Positions 8,097 through 15,469 of a stretch of 64,000 bases of DNA are shown here, piece after piece. The position numbers and the translations under genes were made by a program. The notes under the pieces were generated by a model. The model saw only the letters and a program-made list of their open reading frames with translations, did no database searches and was not told the origin of the DNA. Source of the DNA: Streptomyces fulvoviolaceus. Lineage in GTDB: Bacteria > Actinomycetota > Actinomycetes > Streptomycetales > Streptomycetaceae. The DNA lies in the NCBI RefSeq assembly GCF_000718165.1, contig NZ_JOEY01000008.1, positions 124,001 through 188,000 on the forward strand, written 5' to 3'. Numbering within the stretch: the first letter of the stretch is position 1; each line of letters opens with the position of its first letter.

Positions 8097-8948
8097 TCAG
8101 TCCTTCACGGCTCCGGCGGTCACGCCGGCGGCGACGTAGCGCTGGGCGAGGACGAGGATCACCGTGGCGGGCAGCGAGGCCACGACGGCGGTGGCCATGA
8201 TGGCGTTCCACTCCTGGTTGTTGTTGCCGATGTACTGGTAGATGCCGAGGGTTATCGGCTCGTGTGCGCCGCCGTTCGCGAGGGTGCTGGCGAAGACGAA
8301 GTCGGACCAGGACCACAGGAACGCGAACAGCGACACCGTGACGACGGCATTGCGGCTCATGGGGAGCACGATCGAGCAGAAGGTGCGCAGGGGCCCGGCT
8401 CCGTCGGTCTTCGCGGCCTGAAGCAGTTCTTCCGGGATCCCGGACATGAACGCGGTGAAGATGAGTACCGCGAACGGGACGGCCAGCGTGGAGTCCGCGA
8501 CGATCAGCCCGGGCACCGACTGGAGGAGACCGAGGCTGAGGTAGATGGCGTAGAAGCCCATCGCCATGATGATGCCGGGGATCATCTGGGCGACCAGGAA
8601 GAGGAAGCTGAGCACGCCGCCTCCGCGCGGGCGGAGTTTGGCGAGTGCGTAGCCGGCGGGTGCGGCCAGTGTCACGGTGAGGACGACGGTGCCCAGGCCG
8701 ATGACGAGGCTGGTGCCGAGGTAGGGCAACTGCTGGTCCAGAACGGCCCGGTAGCCCTCCAGTGTGCCGTTGACGGGGAACAGGTCCGGCGGGCTCTTGC
8801 GCATGTCCTGGTCGCGGGTGAAGGACACGTTGAGCATCCAGTAGACCGGGAAGAGCATGACGGCGGTGAGTACGAGGCCCGTGGCCGTCTTCCACCAGGT
8901 GATCCGGCGGGCCCGGCGCGGACGGAGTGCGGTCGTGAGGGTCGTCAT
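8097..8948 (-). CDS. Carbohydrate ABC transporter permease (MalG type)
   Basis: A 283-residue inner-membrane permease with six hydrophobic segments. The EAA loop is readable as LLQAAKTDGAGPLRTFCSIV (the A-x3-D-G-A core), which docks on the ATPase. The start is ATG at 8946-8948, sharing ATGA with the upstream permease stop. A longer open frame continues upstream to 9812 but only shadows the other permease. As usual in actinomycetes no ATPase gene is present; a shared MsiK-type ATPase elsewhere is the likely energiser (inference). Confidence 0.93.
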   Translation of the reverse strand: MTTLTTALRPRRARRITWWKTATGLVLTAVMLFPVYWMLNVSFTRDQDMRKSPPDLFPVNGTLEGYRAVLDQQLPYLGTSLVIGLGTVVLTVTLAAPAGYALAKLRPRGGGVLSFLFLVAQMIPGIIMAMGFYAIYLSLGLLQSVPGLIVADSTLAVPFAVLIFTAFMSGIPEELLQAAKTDGAGPLRTFCSIVLPMSRNAVVTVSLFAFLWSWSDFVFASTLANGGAHEPITLGIYQYIGNNNQEWNAIMATAVVASLPATVILVLAQRYVAAGVTAGAVKD

Positions 8949-9931
8949 GAGGCGTACTGCTTTCGCTGGACCCTGAGATACACCAGGCCGAATACGAGCG
9001 CGGCGACGACGAGCAGGTTGCCGACGGCCGCTCCTGGGCCGAAGGCGGGCAGGAGGTTGCCGAAGCCGAGGCGGTAGGACCAGGTGGCGAAGGTGGTGGA
9101 CGAGTCGGCCGGGCCGCCCTTGGTCATGATCCAGATGATGTCGAAGACCTTGAGCGTGTAGACCAGGCCCAGCAGCAGGGTGATGGCGGAGACCGGTCGC
9201 AGCAGGGGAAAGGTGATGTGCCAGAAGCGCCGCCAGGCACCGGCGCCGTCGAGGGCGGCCGCCTCGTACAGGCTCGTGGGGATCGACTGCAGACCGCTGT
9301 AGAGCACGACCAAGTTGAACGGGACGCCGATCCAGACGTTGGCGATGATCACCGAGGTGAGTGACCACGACGGTGAGGTCAGCCAGTTCACCGGGCCGAT
9401 ACCGACGGCGTTCAAGGCCGCGTTGACGATGCCGGAGTCGCTGTTGAGCATCCACGACCAGGTGGAGGCCGACACGATCAGCGGCAGCAGCCACGGTACG
9501 AGGAACAAGGCGCGCAGGGTTGCCGACAGCCGGAAGTTCTGGTTGAAGAAGACCGCGAGGGCCAGGCCGATGGCGTACTGGAAGAACAGGCAGACGGCGG
9601 TGAACACCACGGTGTGGGTGAGTGCCGGGCCGAAGGTCGGGTCGTCGAAGACCGTCCGGTAGTTGGCGAGGCCCGTGAACGGCGCGTTGCCCTGGACGAA
9701 CGAGCGGACGGTGTAGTTGCGCAGGCTCAGGTCGAGGTTGCGGTAGAGCGGATAGGCGTAGAAGAGGACGAGGTAGAGGGTGACCGGGGCGAGGAAGGCC
9801 CAGGCGGCCCACTGCTGGGAGGTCGGGCGGCGGCGCCTTGGTGCGGGGCGGGCCGGGAGCGGGGCGGTGGCGGCCGCCCCCTTCCGGTCGGGCACAGGGC
9901 GGCGCTCGGGCGGGTGTGTCGTCTGCTTCAT
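8945..9931 (-). CDS. Carbohydrate ABC transporter permease (MalF type)
   Basis: A 328-residue permease with an unusually long, proline- and arginine-rich cytoplasmic N-terminus (about 40 residues) before the first membrane helix. Six hydrophobic segments follow, with the EAA loop YEAAALDGAGAWRRFWHITF at about 230-250. It forms the translocation pore together with the MalG-type partner, whose start overlaps its stop. It lies 10 bases downstream of the binding-protein gene, so the three genes form one transcription unit. Confidence 0.93.
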   Translation of the reverse strand: MKQTTHPPERRPVPDRKGAAATAPLPARPAPRRRRPTSQQWAAWAFLAPVTLYLVLFYAYPLYRNLDLSLRNYTVRSFVQGNAPFTGLANYRTVFDDPTFGPALTHTVVFTAVCLFFQYAIGLALAVFFNQNFRLSATLRALFLVPWLLPLIVSASTWSWMLNSDSGIVNAALNAVGIGPVNWLTSPSWSLTSVIIANVWIGVPFNLVVLYSGLQSIPTSLYEAAALDGAGAWRRFWHITFPLLRPVSAITLLLGLVYTLKVFDIIWIMTKGGPADSSTTFATWSYRLGFGNLLPAFGPGAAVGNLLVVAALVFGLVYLRVQRKQYAS

Positions 9932-9941
9932 CGGGCCGACG

Positions 9942-11183
9942 TCACTTGACCGCGCTCTGCGCCGAAGTGAGCGCGTCCTTCGGTGACTTGGCCCCGCTCA
10001 GGGCGGACTGGACCGCCTTCCACATCTGCTCGGAGATCTTGGGGTACTGGGTGCCGAGGTCATCGCTGGTGCGACCCTTGGCCGCCTTGACCGCCTCGAC
10101 CCAGGGCTTCAACTCGGCGTTGGACGCGATCTGCTTGTCCTGGACCTCGGTGGTGGGAGCCACGTAGGACAGGGTGGTGTCGGTGGCGTAGAGGTTGTCG
10201 GTGCTGGTCAGGCAGGTCACCAGCTTCTGCGCGGTGGTGTAGCGGCCGGTGTCGCCCTGGACCGGGACGGTGACGAACTCGCCGCCGGTCGGGGCCGCGG
10301 CGTTGCCCCCGTCGGAGGCCGGTATGGGCAGGACGCCGTAGTCGAAGCCTGCCTTCTCGGCGTTCGCGAGCTGCCAGGTGCCGTTCTCGGCGAAGGCGTA
10401 GTCGCCGCTCGCGAACTCCTGCCAGCTGGTGGTCTGGGTGTTGTTGATGACCGAGTTGGGGGCGTAGCCCTTCTTCAGCCAGTCGGTCCACAAGGACAGC
10501 GCCGAGACGCCCTGCGTGGAGTCGAGTTCGGTGAGCTTCGCGCCCGAGCCCCAGAACCACGGCAGGAACTGGAAGCTGCCTTCCTCGGTGCCGATCGCGG
10601 AGAAGGTGATGCCCTTCTTGCCGGCCTTGTTCACCTTCTCCAGTGCCGTCGTCAGCGAGGGCCAGTCCTTGATCGAGGCGACGTCGACGCCCGCGGCCTT
10701 GAGGACGTCCTTGTTGTAGTAGAGCGCGAGGGTGTTGGCGCCGATCGGCGTGCCGTACGTCTTCCCGTCCGACTGGCCGGCCGCGAGCAGGTTCGGGTCG
10801 GCCTTGGAGGTGTCCAGCTTGGTGTCGTCGGTGGTGGTGAGGACGCCGGCCTCCGCCAGGGTCGACACCACGGGGTTGTCGACGATGAGGACGTCCGGCG
10901 CGTTGTCCTGCTGGGCTGCCAGGAGCGCCTTGTTGGTCAGGTCGCTGGTGTCGAACGCGGTCCGCTTGATCTTGACGCCCGCCTTGCTGCCGCAGTCGTC
11001 GAGCAGCTTCGCCCAGTCCGAGTTCTTGGCGAACTGCGGGTAGGGGTCCCAGATGGTGTAGGTGCCGCTGTCGTCCCCTTTCGCGGACGAACTGCCGTCG
11101 GACGAGCAGGCGGTGGTGCCGGTGGCGAGGGCGGCGACGGTCAGGGCCACGGCGGTGAGCCGTCGTCCGGTGGATCCGTTCAT
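9942..11183 (-). CDS. Extracellular sugar-binding lipoprotein of the ABC importer
   Basis: A 413-residue solute-binding protein. The signal peptide (MNGSTGRRLTAVALTVAALA) ends in a lipobox-like GTTAC, giving lipidation at C26. A linker rich in S, D and G follows. The mature part has the family 1 binding-protein layout, with NALLAAQQDNAPDVLIVDNP in the first lobe and TPIGANTLALYYNKDVL in the hinge region. It captures the sugar ligand and hands it to the two permeases encoded next. The ATG at 11183 is preceded by AAAGGAA at suitable spacing. A longer open frame upstream is not used. Confidence 0.92.
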   Translation of the reverse strand: MNGSTGRRLTAVALTVAALATGTTACSSDGSSSAKGDDSGTYTIWDPYPQFAKNSDWAKLLDDCGSKAGVKIKRTAFDTSDLTNKALLAAQQDNAPDVLIVDNPVVSTLAEAGVLTTTDDTKLDTSKADPNLLAAGQSDGKTYGTPIGANTLALYYNKDVLKAAGVDVASIKDWPSLTTALEKVNKAGKKGITFSAIGTEEGSFQFLPWFWGSGAKLTELDSTQGVSALSLWTDWLKKGYAPNSVINNTQTTSWQEFASGDYAFAENGTWQLANAEKAGFDYGVLPIPASDGGNAAAPTGGEFVTVPVQGDTGRYTTAQKLVTCLTSTDNLYATDTTLSYVAPTTEVQDKQIASNAELKPWVEAVKAAKGRTSDDLGTQYPKISEQMWKAVQSALSGAKSPKDALTSAQSAVK

Positions 11184-11210
11184 GGTGCGTTCCTTTGTGA
11201 TGTCGGCAAG

Positions 11211-11237
11211 GGCATGCCGAAGGAAGGCATGCCGAAG
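11211..11237. repeat. Two 12-base direct repeats, each containing an 8-base palindrome
   Basis: The sequence ggcatgccgaag occurs at 11211-11222 and again at 11226-11237. The GGCATGCC core of each copy is a perfect palindrome and the period is 15 bases. It lies 28-54 bases before the binding-protein start, in the 146-base gap after the LacI gene. It could be an operator pair or an RNA leader element for the importer operon, or just repeat expansion. It is unlike the CGAACCGGTTCG sites further upstream. Confidence 0.55.
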
Positions 11238-11329
11238 AAGCAGTCGGGAGATGACCGGCCGAGGCGACCGGTGAAGGAGCGACGGTGCTCTGCGAGAGCG
11301 ACGGCCGCCGAAAGGAGAGGGGGTGAGGG

Positions 11330-12364
11330 TCAGGCGGTGGAGCCGGAACCCGTGTGGGCGGGCCCGGTGCTGGTGCGCAGGGAGATGGGCGGCGCGAGCA
11401 GGTGGTGGCGCGGTGCCGCGTCGGGGTGGTCGAGCCGTTCCACCAGCAGGTCGACGGCGAGGCGCCCCATCTGCTCCGCCGGCACGTCCGCTGCGGTGAG
11501 CTGCGGGGTCACCGTCTCCGCCCACCGGCCGGCCACCACTCCGGTGACGGAGAAGTCGCGCGGCACATGGCGGCCCGCCACGGCCAGGCCCCGGTAGAGG
11601 CCGCCGAGCGCGGCCTCGTTCAGGGTGACCAGCGCCGTGGTGGCCGGGTCGTCGTGGAGGATCTGCTCCAGGCACACCTGACCCGAGGGAGCGTCGTCGC
11701 CGCAGCAGTACGTCCGGACGGTGAGCCCGCGTTCCGCCGCGGCCTTCGTGAAGCCGTCCAGCCCGCGGTGCGCGGACTCGTACCCGGCATGCAGCAGGCG
11801 CTCGGGCCGGTTGACGAAGGCGATCCTGCGGTGGCCCAGGTCGGCGAGGTGGTGGACGCACGCCTCCACCAGCGCGGTGTGGTCCAGGCCCACCCACCAG
11901 TCACCGTCCGAGTGTGCGGTGCGGCCGATGCAGACGGCGGGGAAGCCCGCCTCGCCCAGGTGGTCGACACGATCGTCCTGGAGCCTGATCTCCATGAGGA
12001 TCGCGCCGTCGACCCGCCGCTCGGCCAGCAGCCGCTGGAACGAACGGTCGCTGTCGACGCCGCTCGGGGAGAGCAGCACGTCGTAGTCATAGGTCGCCGC
12101 GGCTTCCACCACACTGCCGATGAAGTCCAGCTGCATACCGGTGTAGTGGTTGCCGGCCGGCGGGAAGACCAGACCGATGGTGCTGGTCCGGCCGTTGGCC
12201 AAGGCCCGCGCACTCGCGTTGGGCCGGTAGCCCAGTTCGTCGATGACCTGCTGGATCTTGCGGCGGGTCTCCTCCGACACCGAGCGCTTGCCGCTCAGGG
12301 CATAGGACACGGTGCTCCGCGAGACACCGGCCCGCTTGGCGATCTCCCCGATGTTCACGGGCAC
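11330..12364 (-). CDS. LacI-family transcriptional repressor of the carbohydrate locus
   Basis: A 344-residue repressor. The N-terminal headpiece is IGEIAKRAGVSRSTVSYALS (about residues 5-24) with the hinge helix NASARALANGRTST near 50-63. The rest is a periplasmic-binding-like sugar domain with GLVFPPAGNHYTG and CIGRTAHSDGDWW. LacI proteins leave their operators when an inducer sugar binds. Four copies of a palindrome lie upstream of its start, two of which overlap predicted transcription starts. This supports autoregulation and control of the secreted hydrolase at 12679. The importer operon follows 146 bases downstream in the same direction and may be reached by read-through. Confidence 0.93.
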   Translation of the reverse strand: MPVNIGEIAKRAGVSRSTVSYALSGKRSVSEETRRKIQQVIDELGYRPNASARALANGRTSTIGLVFPPAGNHYTGMQLDFIGSVVEAAATYDYDVLLSPSGVDSDRSFQRLLAERRVDGAILMEIRLQDDRVDHLGEAGFPAVCIGRTAHSDGDWWVGLDHTALVEACVHHLADLGHRRIAFVNRPERLLHAGYESAHRGLDGFTKAAAERGLTVRTYCCGDDAPSGQVCLEQILHDDPATTALVTLNEAALGGLYRGLAVAGRHVPRDFSVTGVVAGRWAETVTPQLTAADVPAEQMGRLAVDLLVERLDHPDAAPRHHLLAPPISLRTSTGPAHTGSGSTA

Positions 12365-12380
12365 TCCTTCATCGAATACA

Positions 12381-12394
12381 TCGAACCAGTTCGA
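12381..12394. promoter_or_regulatory. LacI operator O1 (one mismatch)
   Basis: TCGAACCAGTTCGA, the palindrome TCGAACCGGTTCGA with one central change, lies 17 bases before the repressor start codon, probably inside its 5' leader. Confidence 0.75.
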
Positions 12395-12408
12395 CGGCGA
12401 ACCAGCAG

Positions 12409-12422
12409 TCGAACCGGTTCGA
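12409..12422. promoter_or_regulatory. LacI operator O2 (perfect palindrome)
   Basis: TCGAACCGGTTCGA is a perfect 14-base palindrome with the CG centre typical of LacI sites. Its centre is 28 bases from that of O1. It lies directly downstream of the predicted -10 of the repressor promoter, over the expected transcription start. Confidence 0.85.
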
Positions 12423-12429
12423 TGAGTGG

Positions 12430-12458
12430 AAGTTAAGAGGGGCTGAGGCGCGTGTCAA
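12430..12458 (-). promoter_or_regulatory. Housekeeping promoter of the LacI gene
   Basis: Read on the minus strand: a perfect -35 TTGACA (12453-12458), a 17-base spacer and -10 TAACTT (12430-12435). Transcription would start about 7-10 bases later, inside operator O2. Confidence 0.75.
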
Positions 12459-12507
12459 TGCCTTGCGCACACTTCTGAGAATCGGGGTCCGATCCGTGTC
12501 GGAGGTA

Positions 12508-12537
12508 TTGCTGGCACGTTTCCTGCGGTGCTAGCTT
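12508..12537 (+). promoter_or_regulatory. Candidate promoter of the secreted hydrolase gene
   Basis: TTGCTG (12508-12513), an 18-base spacer and TAGCTT (12532-12537) fit a housekeeping promoter. The start point would fall in operator O3, the arrangement expected for direct repression. Confidence 0.6.
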
Positions 12538-12540
12538 CCG

Positions 12541-12554
12541 GCGAACCGGTTCGA
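12541..12554. promoter_or_regulatory. LacI operator O3
   Basis: GCGAACCGGTTCGA contains the 12-base palindrome CGAACCGGTTCG (12542-12553). It immediately follows the predicted -10 of the hydrolase promoter. Confidence 0.82.
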
Positions 12555-12627
12555 CAGAGCCGTATGCACCCGCCATGTCCTCCCGAATCAGGCCGTGCCG
12601 TTCCAGGCCCGCCCAGCTGGACATCGG

Positions 12628-12640
12628 TCGAACCGGTTCG
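12628..12640. promoter_or_regulatory. LacI operator O4
   Basis: TCGAACCGGTTCG, with the palindrome core at 12629-12640, lies in the 5' leader of the hydrolase mRNA. Its centre is 87 bases from that of O3, close to eight helical turns, so looping or roadblock repression is possible. Confidence 0.8.
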
Positions 12641-12678
12641 CTTCACGTCACGGGACGGATCACCCCACGGAGACCTCA

Positions 12679-15372
12679 GTGCGACGCAGACCCCTCAGAA
12701 GAACAGCCGGCGCAGCGGCCACAGCCGTGGCAAGCCTCGCCGCCCTGCTCACCGGAACCGCCGCCGGCACGGCCGGCGCGGCGGAGCCGGAGCAGCTCAC
12801 CATCGACCTCGCCACCGACACGGGCGCCTTCCACGGCGGCGCCTCCGGCTCGCTGTACGGCGTCTACGGCGACGGCGTGCCCAGCCGCAACGTCCTCGAA
12901 GGCATGCACGTCCGCACGGTGTCGACCAAGGCACAGGACGGCCCGCAGCACCCGGGCGCGGACGCCCTTGAGATGCTGCCGCCGTTCGTGGACTCCGGCG
13001 GCAAGGACGTCTACGTCTACATGACCGACATCTACCGCGGCTTCCCCTACCAGTGGCCGGGCGCGGACGGTCCGGCGCGGCTCGCCGACTTCAAGGAGAA
13101 GATCAAGAAGCAGGTCCAGCAGGTCCTGACCATGGACGACGCGTACCAGGACCACGTCGTCTACGTCCCCTTCAACGAACCCGAAGGGAACATGTTCGGC
13201 ACCGGCGAGTGGAGCTACAACAAGACCTCCTGGCTCAGCGACCCGCAGTACTACTTCGCAGCCTGGAAGGAGGTCTACCAGCTCATCAAGGGCCTCGACC
13301 CGGACGCCCGCATCGCCGGCCCCAACACCAGCGTGCTCTACAGCCAGGTCAAGGGCTTCCTGCAGTACGCCAAGGCCAACGACGTGGTCCCGGACGTGAT
13401 GACCTGGCACGAGCTGTCCAGTCCCGCCGCGGTCCGCACGAACGTGGCCAAGTACCGCCAGATGGAGAAGGACGTCGGCGTCGGCCCGCTGCCGATCAAC
13501 GTCAACGAGTACGGCCACAACTTCCATCTGTCCGTACCCGGCCAGGTCGTGCAGTGGGTCTCCGCCATCGAGGAGTCCAAGATCGACGCCGACCTGGCGT
13601 ACTGGAACATCGACGGCAACCTCAACGACTCGGCCGTCGAGGCCAACAAGGGCAACGGCCAGTGGTGGCTGTTCAACGCCTACGGCCAGATGTCCGGCCA
13701 CACCGTCGAGGTGACCGCCCCGCACCCCAACCAGCAGTACACCCTCCAGGGCGTCGCCACGCTCGACGAGAGCAAGAAGCAGTCGCGGGCGATCTTCGGC
13801 GGCAAGAGCGGTGACGCGGACGTCGTCTTCAAGAACATCGACCCCGAACTGTTCGGCAAGACCGTGCACGCCACCGTGCAGGAGATCCCCTGGACCGGGC
13901 AGGTCGGCGACTCGGCCCAGCCGCTGCGACTGGCCGACCAGGAGCTCCAGGTCGGGGCGGACGGCACCGTGACCCTCCCCATGACCGGCATGAACGAGAT
14001 GTCGGCGTACCAGGTCATCCTCTCCCCCGGCGGCCACGGCGGAGTTCCGGCCGACCCCTCGGTCAGCTGGCGCAAGACGTACGAGGCGGAGAACGCCACC
14101 TACACCGGCGGCGGTTACTCGAAGAACGGCCCCGAGGGCACGCCCTCCAACGTCGGCGGTTTCGCGACCTCCGGCAGCTACAACGTGGGCGGCCTGCGCA
14201 CCGGCTCCGACGGGGTGCTGGGCTTCGACGTCGAGGTCCCGCAGGACGGCACCTACGACCTGAGCGTCTTCGCCAACTCCTACAACCTGTACGACCGGGT
14301 GAAGGAACAGGGCCCCACCAACGTCTTCCTGCGCGTCGACGGCAAGGACCCCCAGGAACTGCGACTGCCGCTCGGCTACAAGTGGGTGGTCTGGGGACAC
14401 ACCGACACCACGGTGAAGCTGACCGCCGGCAAGCACCGGGTCACGCTCGCCGCGCAGGACCCGGACCTGGGCGTCACGAAGGGCGACGCCATCATCGACA
14501 AGGTCGACCTGTCCCTGCGTGACGCGCAGGTGACCGCGCCGGCGATCTACGAGGCCGAGTACGCCACCCTCTCCGGAGCCCGGCCCGGCTACACGTACGC
14601 CGGTGCCTCGGGTCCCGGTGCGGTCCCGCTGGGCAAGGGCGACTCCGCGACCTTCTGGGTCTACTCCCCCACCGACGGTGAATCGACCGTGTCCGTCGAC
14701 CACTTGGGCGGCGGCCGGGCGAGCCTTTCCCTGAACGGCGAGAAGCTCGACGTACTCAAGGTCGGGGGCGGCAAGGAGGGCACCGACCGTACCCGGGTGT
14801 TCCTGTCGGGTGGCATCAACAAGATCACCGTCACCGGTGCGTCGGGCGAACTGGCCCTCGACCGGCTGCGGGTCGCGCCCTCCAGCGGCACCTTGCAGAC
14901 CAAGCGGTACCAGGCGGAGGACGGCAAGCTGACCGGCGCCGCCAAGGCGACGGATGCCTACACGTTCGCCTCAGGCGGCAAGGCGGTCACCGACATCGGC
15001 GACGGCAAGGCCAACGCCCTCACCCTCGATGTCGTCGCCAAGAACGCCGGGCGGCACGCGGTGACCATCCGCTACTCCAACGCCGAGCAGGCACCCGCCA
15101 CCCACTACAACCCCGACCCGATCGCCCGCCACGCCGACCTGTCGGTCAATGGCGGACCGGCTCGCAGGGTGCTGTTCCCGACCACCTTCCACTTCAACAA
15201 CTTCTGGGAACTGACCGTCCCGGTGACGCTGAAGAAGGGCACCAACCAGCTCACCTTCACCGCGGACGAGCTGCCCGACTTCAACGGCGACACCTACAAC
15301 CAGTACGACCAGCGATCCCCGTACGCGCCGGTCATCGACCAGCTCGCGGTGACACCGCTCGCAGAGAAGTAG
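12679..15372 (+). CDS. Secreted multidomain clan GH-A-type glycoside hydrolase with CBM6/35-like modules
   Basis: GTG at 12679 is chosen over the longer open frame from 12595 because GGAG lies at 12669-12672 and operator O4 would otherwise be inside the gene. The product has 897 residues. An Arg-rich signal peptide with AGA cleavage lies near 33. The catalytic barrel (about 38-370) has the acid/base in PFNEPEG (E167) and the nucleophile in INVNEYG (E277), a GH39-like layout. A beta domain follows. Three repeated galactose-binding-like modules begin near YEAENATYTGGG, YEAEYATLSG and YQAEDGKLTG, the usual opening of CBM35/CBM6. It should cleave an external polysaccharide to feed the importer. 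Family GH39 is a best guess; substrate unknown. Confidence 0.85.
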   Translation: MRRRPLRRTAGAAATAVASLAALLTGTAAGTAGAAEPEQLTIDLATDTGAFHGGASGSLYGVYGDGVPSRNVLEGMHVRTVSTKAQDGPQHPGADALEMLPPFVDSGGKDVYVYMTDIYRGFPYQWPGADGPARLADFKEKIKKQVQQVLTMDDAYQDHVVYVPFNEPEGNMFGTGEWSYNKTSWLSDPQYYFAAWKEVYQLIKGLDPDARIAGPNTSVLYSQVKGFLQYAKANDVVPDVMTWHELSSPAAVRTNVAKYRQMEKDVGVGPLPINVNEYGHNFHLSVPGQVVQWVSAIEESKIDADLAYWNIDGNLNDSAVEANKGNGQWWLFNAYGQMSGHTVEVTAPHPNQQYTLQGVATLDESKKQSRAIFGGKSGDADVVFKNIDPELFGKTVHATVQEIPWTGQVGDSAQPLRLADQELQVGADGTVTLPMTGMNEMSAYQVILSPGGHGGVPADPSVSWRKTYEAENATYTGGGYSKNGPEGTPSNVGGFATSGSYNVGGLRTGSDGVLGFDVEVPQDGTYDLSVFANSYNLYDRVKEQGPTNVFLRVDGKDPQELRLPLGYKWVVWGHTDTTVKLTAGKHRVTLAAQDPDLGVTKGDAIIDKVDLSLRDAQVTAPAIYEAEYATLSGARPGYTYAGASGPGAVPLGKGDSATFWVYSPTDGESTVSVDHLGGGRASLSLNGEKLDVLKVGGGKEGTDRTRVFLSGGINKITVTGASGELALDRLRVAPSSGTLQTKRYQAEDGKLTGAAKATDAYTFASGGKAVTDIGDGKANALTLDVVAKNAGRHAVTIRYSNAEQAPATHYNPDPIARHADLSVNGGPARRVLFPTTFHFNNFWELTVPVTLKKGTNQLTFTADELPDFNGDTYNQYDQRSPYAPVIDQLAVTPLAEK

Positions 15373-15394
15373 CCCGGCGGACGGCCCGGGTCCG

Positions 15395-15430
15395 CTGCGG
15401 CCCGGGCCCCTCCTTTCGCCCGGGCCGCAG
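15395..15430 (+). terminator. Strong hairpin between the two secreted hydrolase genes
   Basis: A perfect 13-base inverted repeat (15395-15407 with 15418-15430) with a 10-base loop lies 22 bases after the first hydrolase stop and 40 bases before the next start. A second overlapping CCCGGG-rich pairing is possible. It may terminate or lower transcription into the next gene; no clear separate promoter was seen in the 97-base gap. Confidence 0.7.
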
Positions 15431-15469
15431 AAGGCCCGGGAACACCCCCGACACCCGGGAGAACCGCTC

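Noticed and set aside
8949..9812. Upstream extension of the MalG-type permease frame
   Set aside because: The added part is a shifted reading of the MalF-type permease gene. The ATG in the ATGA overlap at 8946-8948 gives the normal length.
12595..12678. Earlier ATG for the first secreted hydrolase
   Set aside because: It would put a non-hydrophobic leader before the signal peptide and place operator O4 within the coding region; GTG 12679 has a proper ribosome site.
12676..14703. A 675-codon minus-strand frame opposite the secreted hydrolase
   Set aside because: No family features; rich in Gly, Val and Asp as expected for the complement of the hydrolase codons, which form a coherent enzyme with signal peptide.
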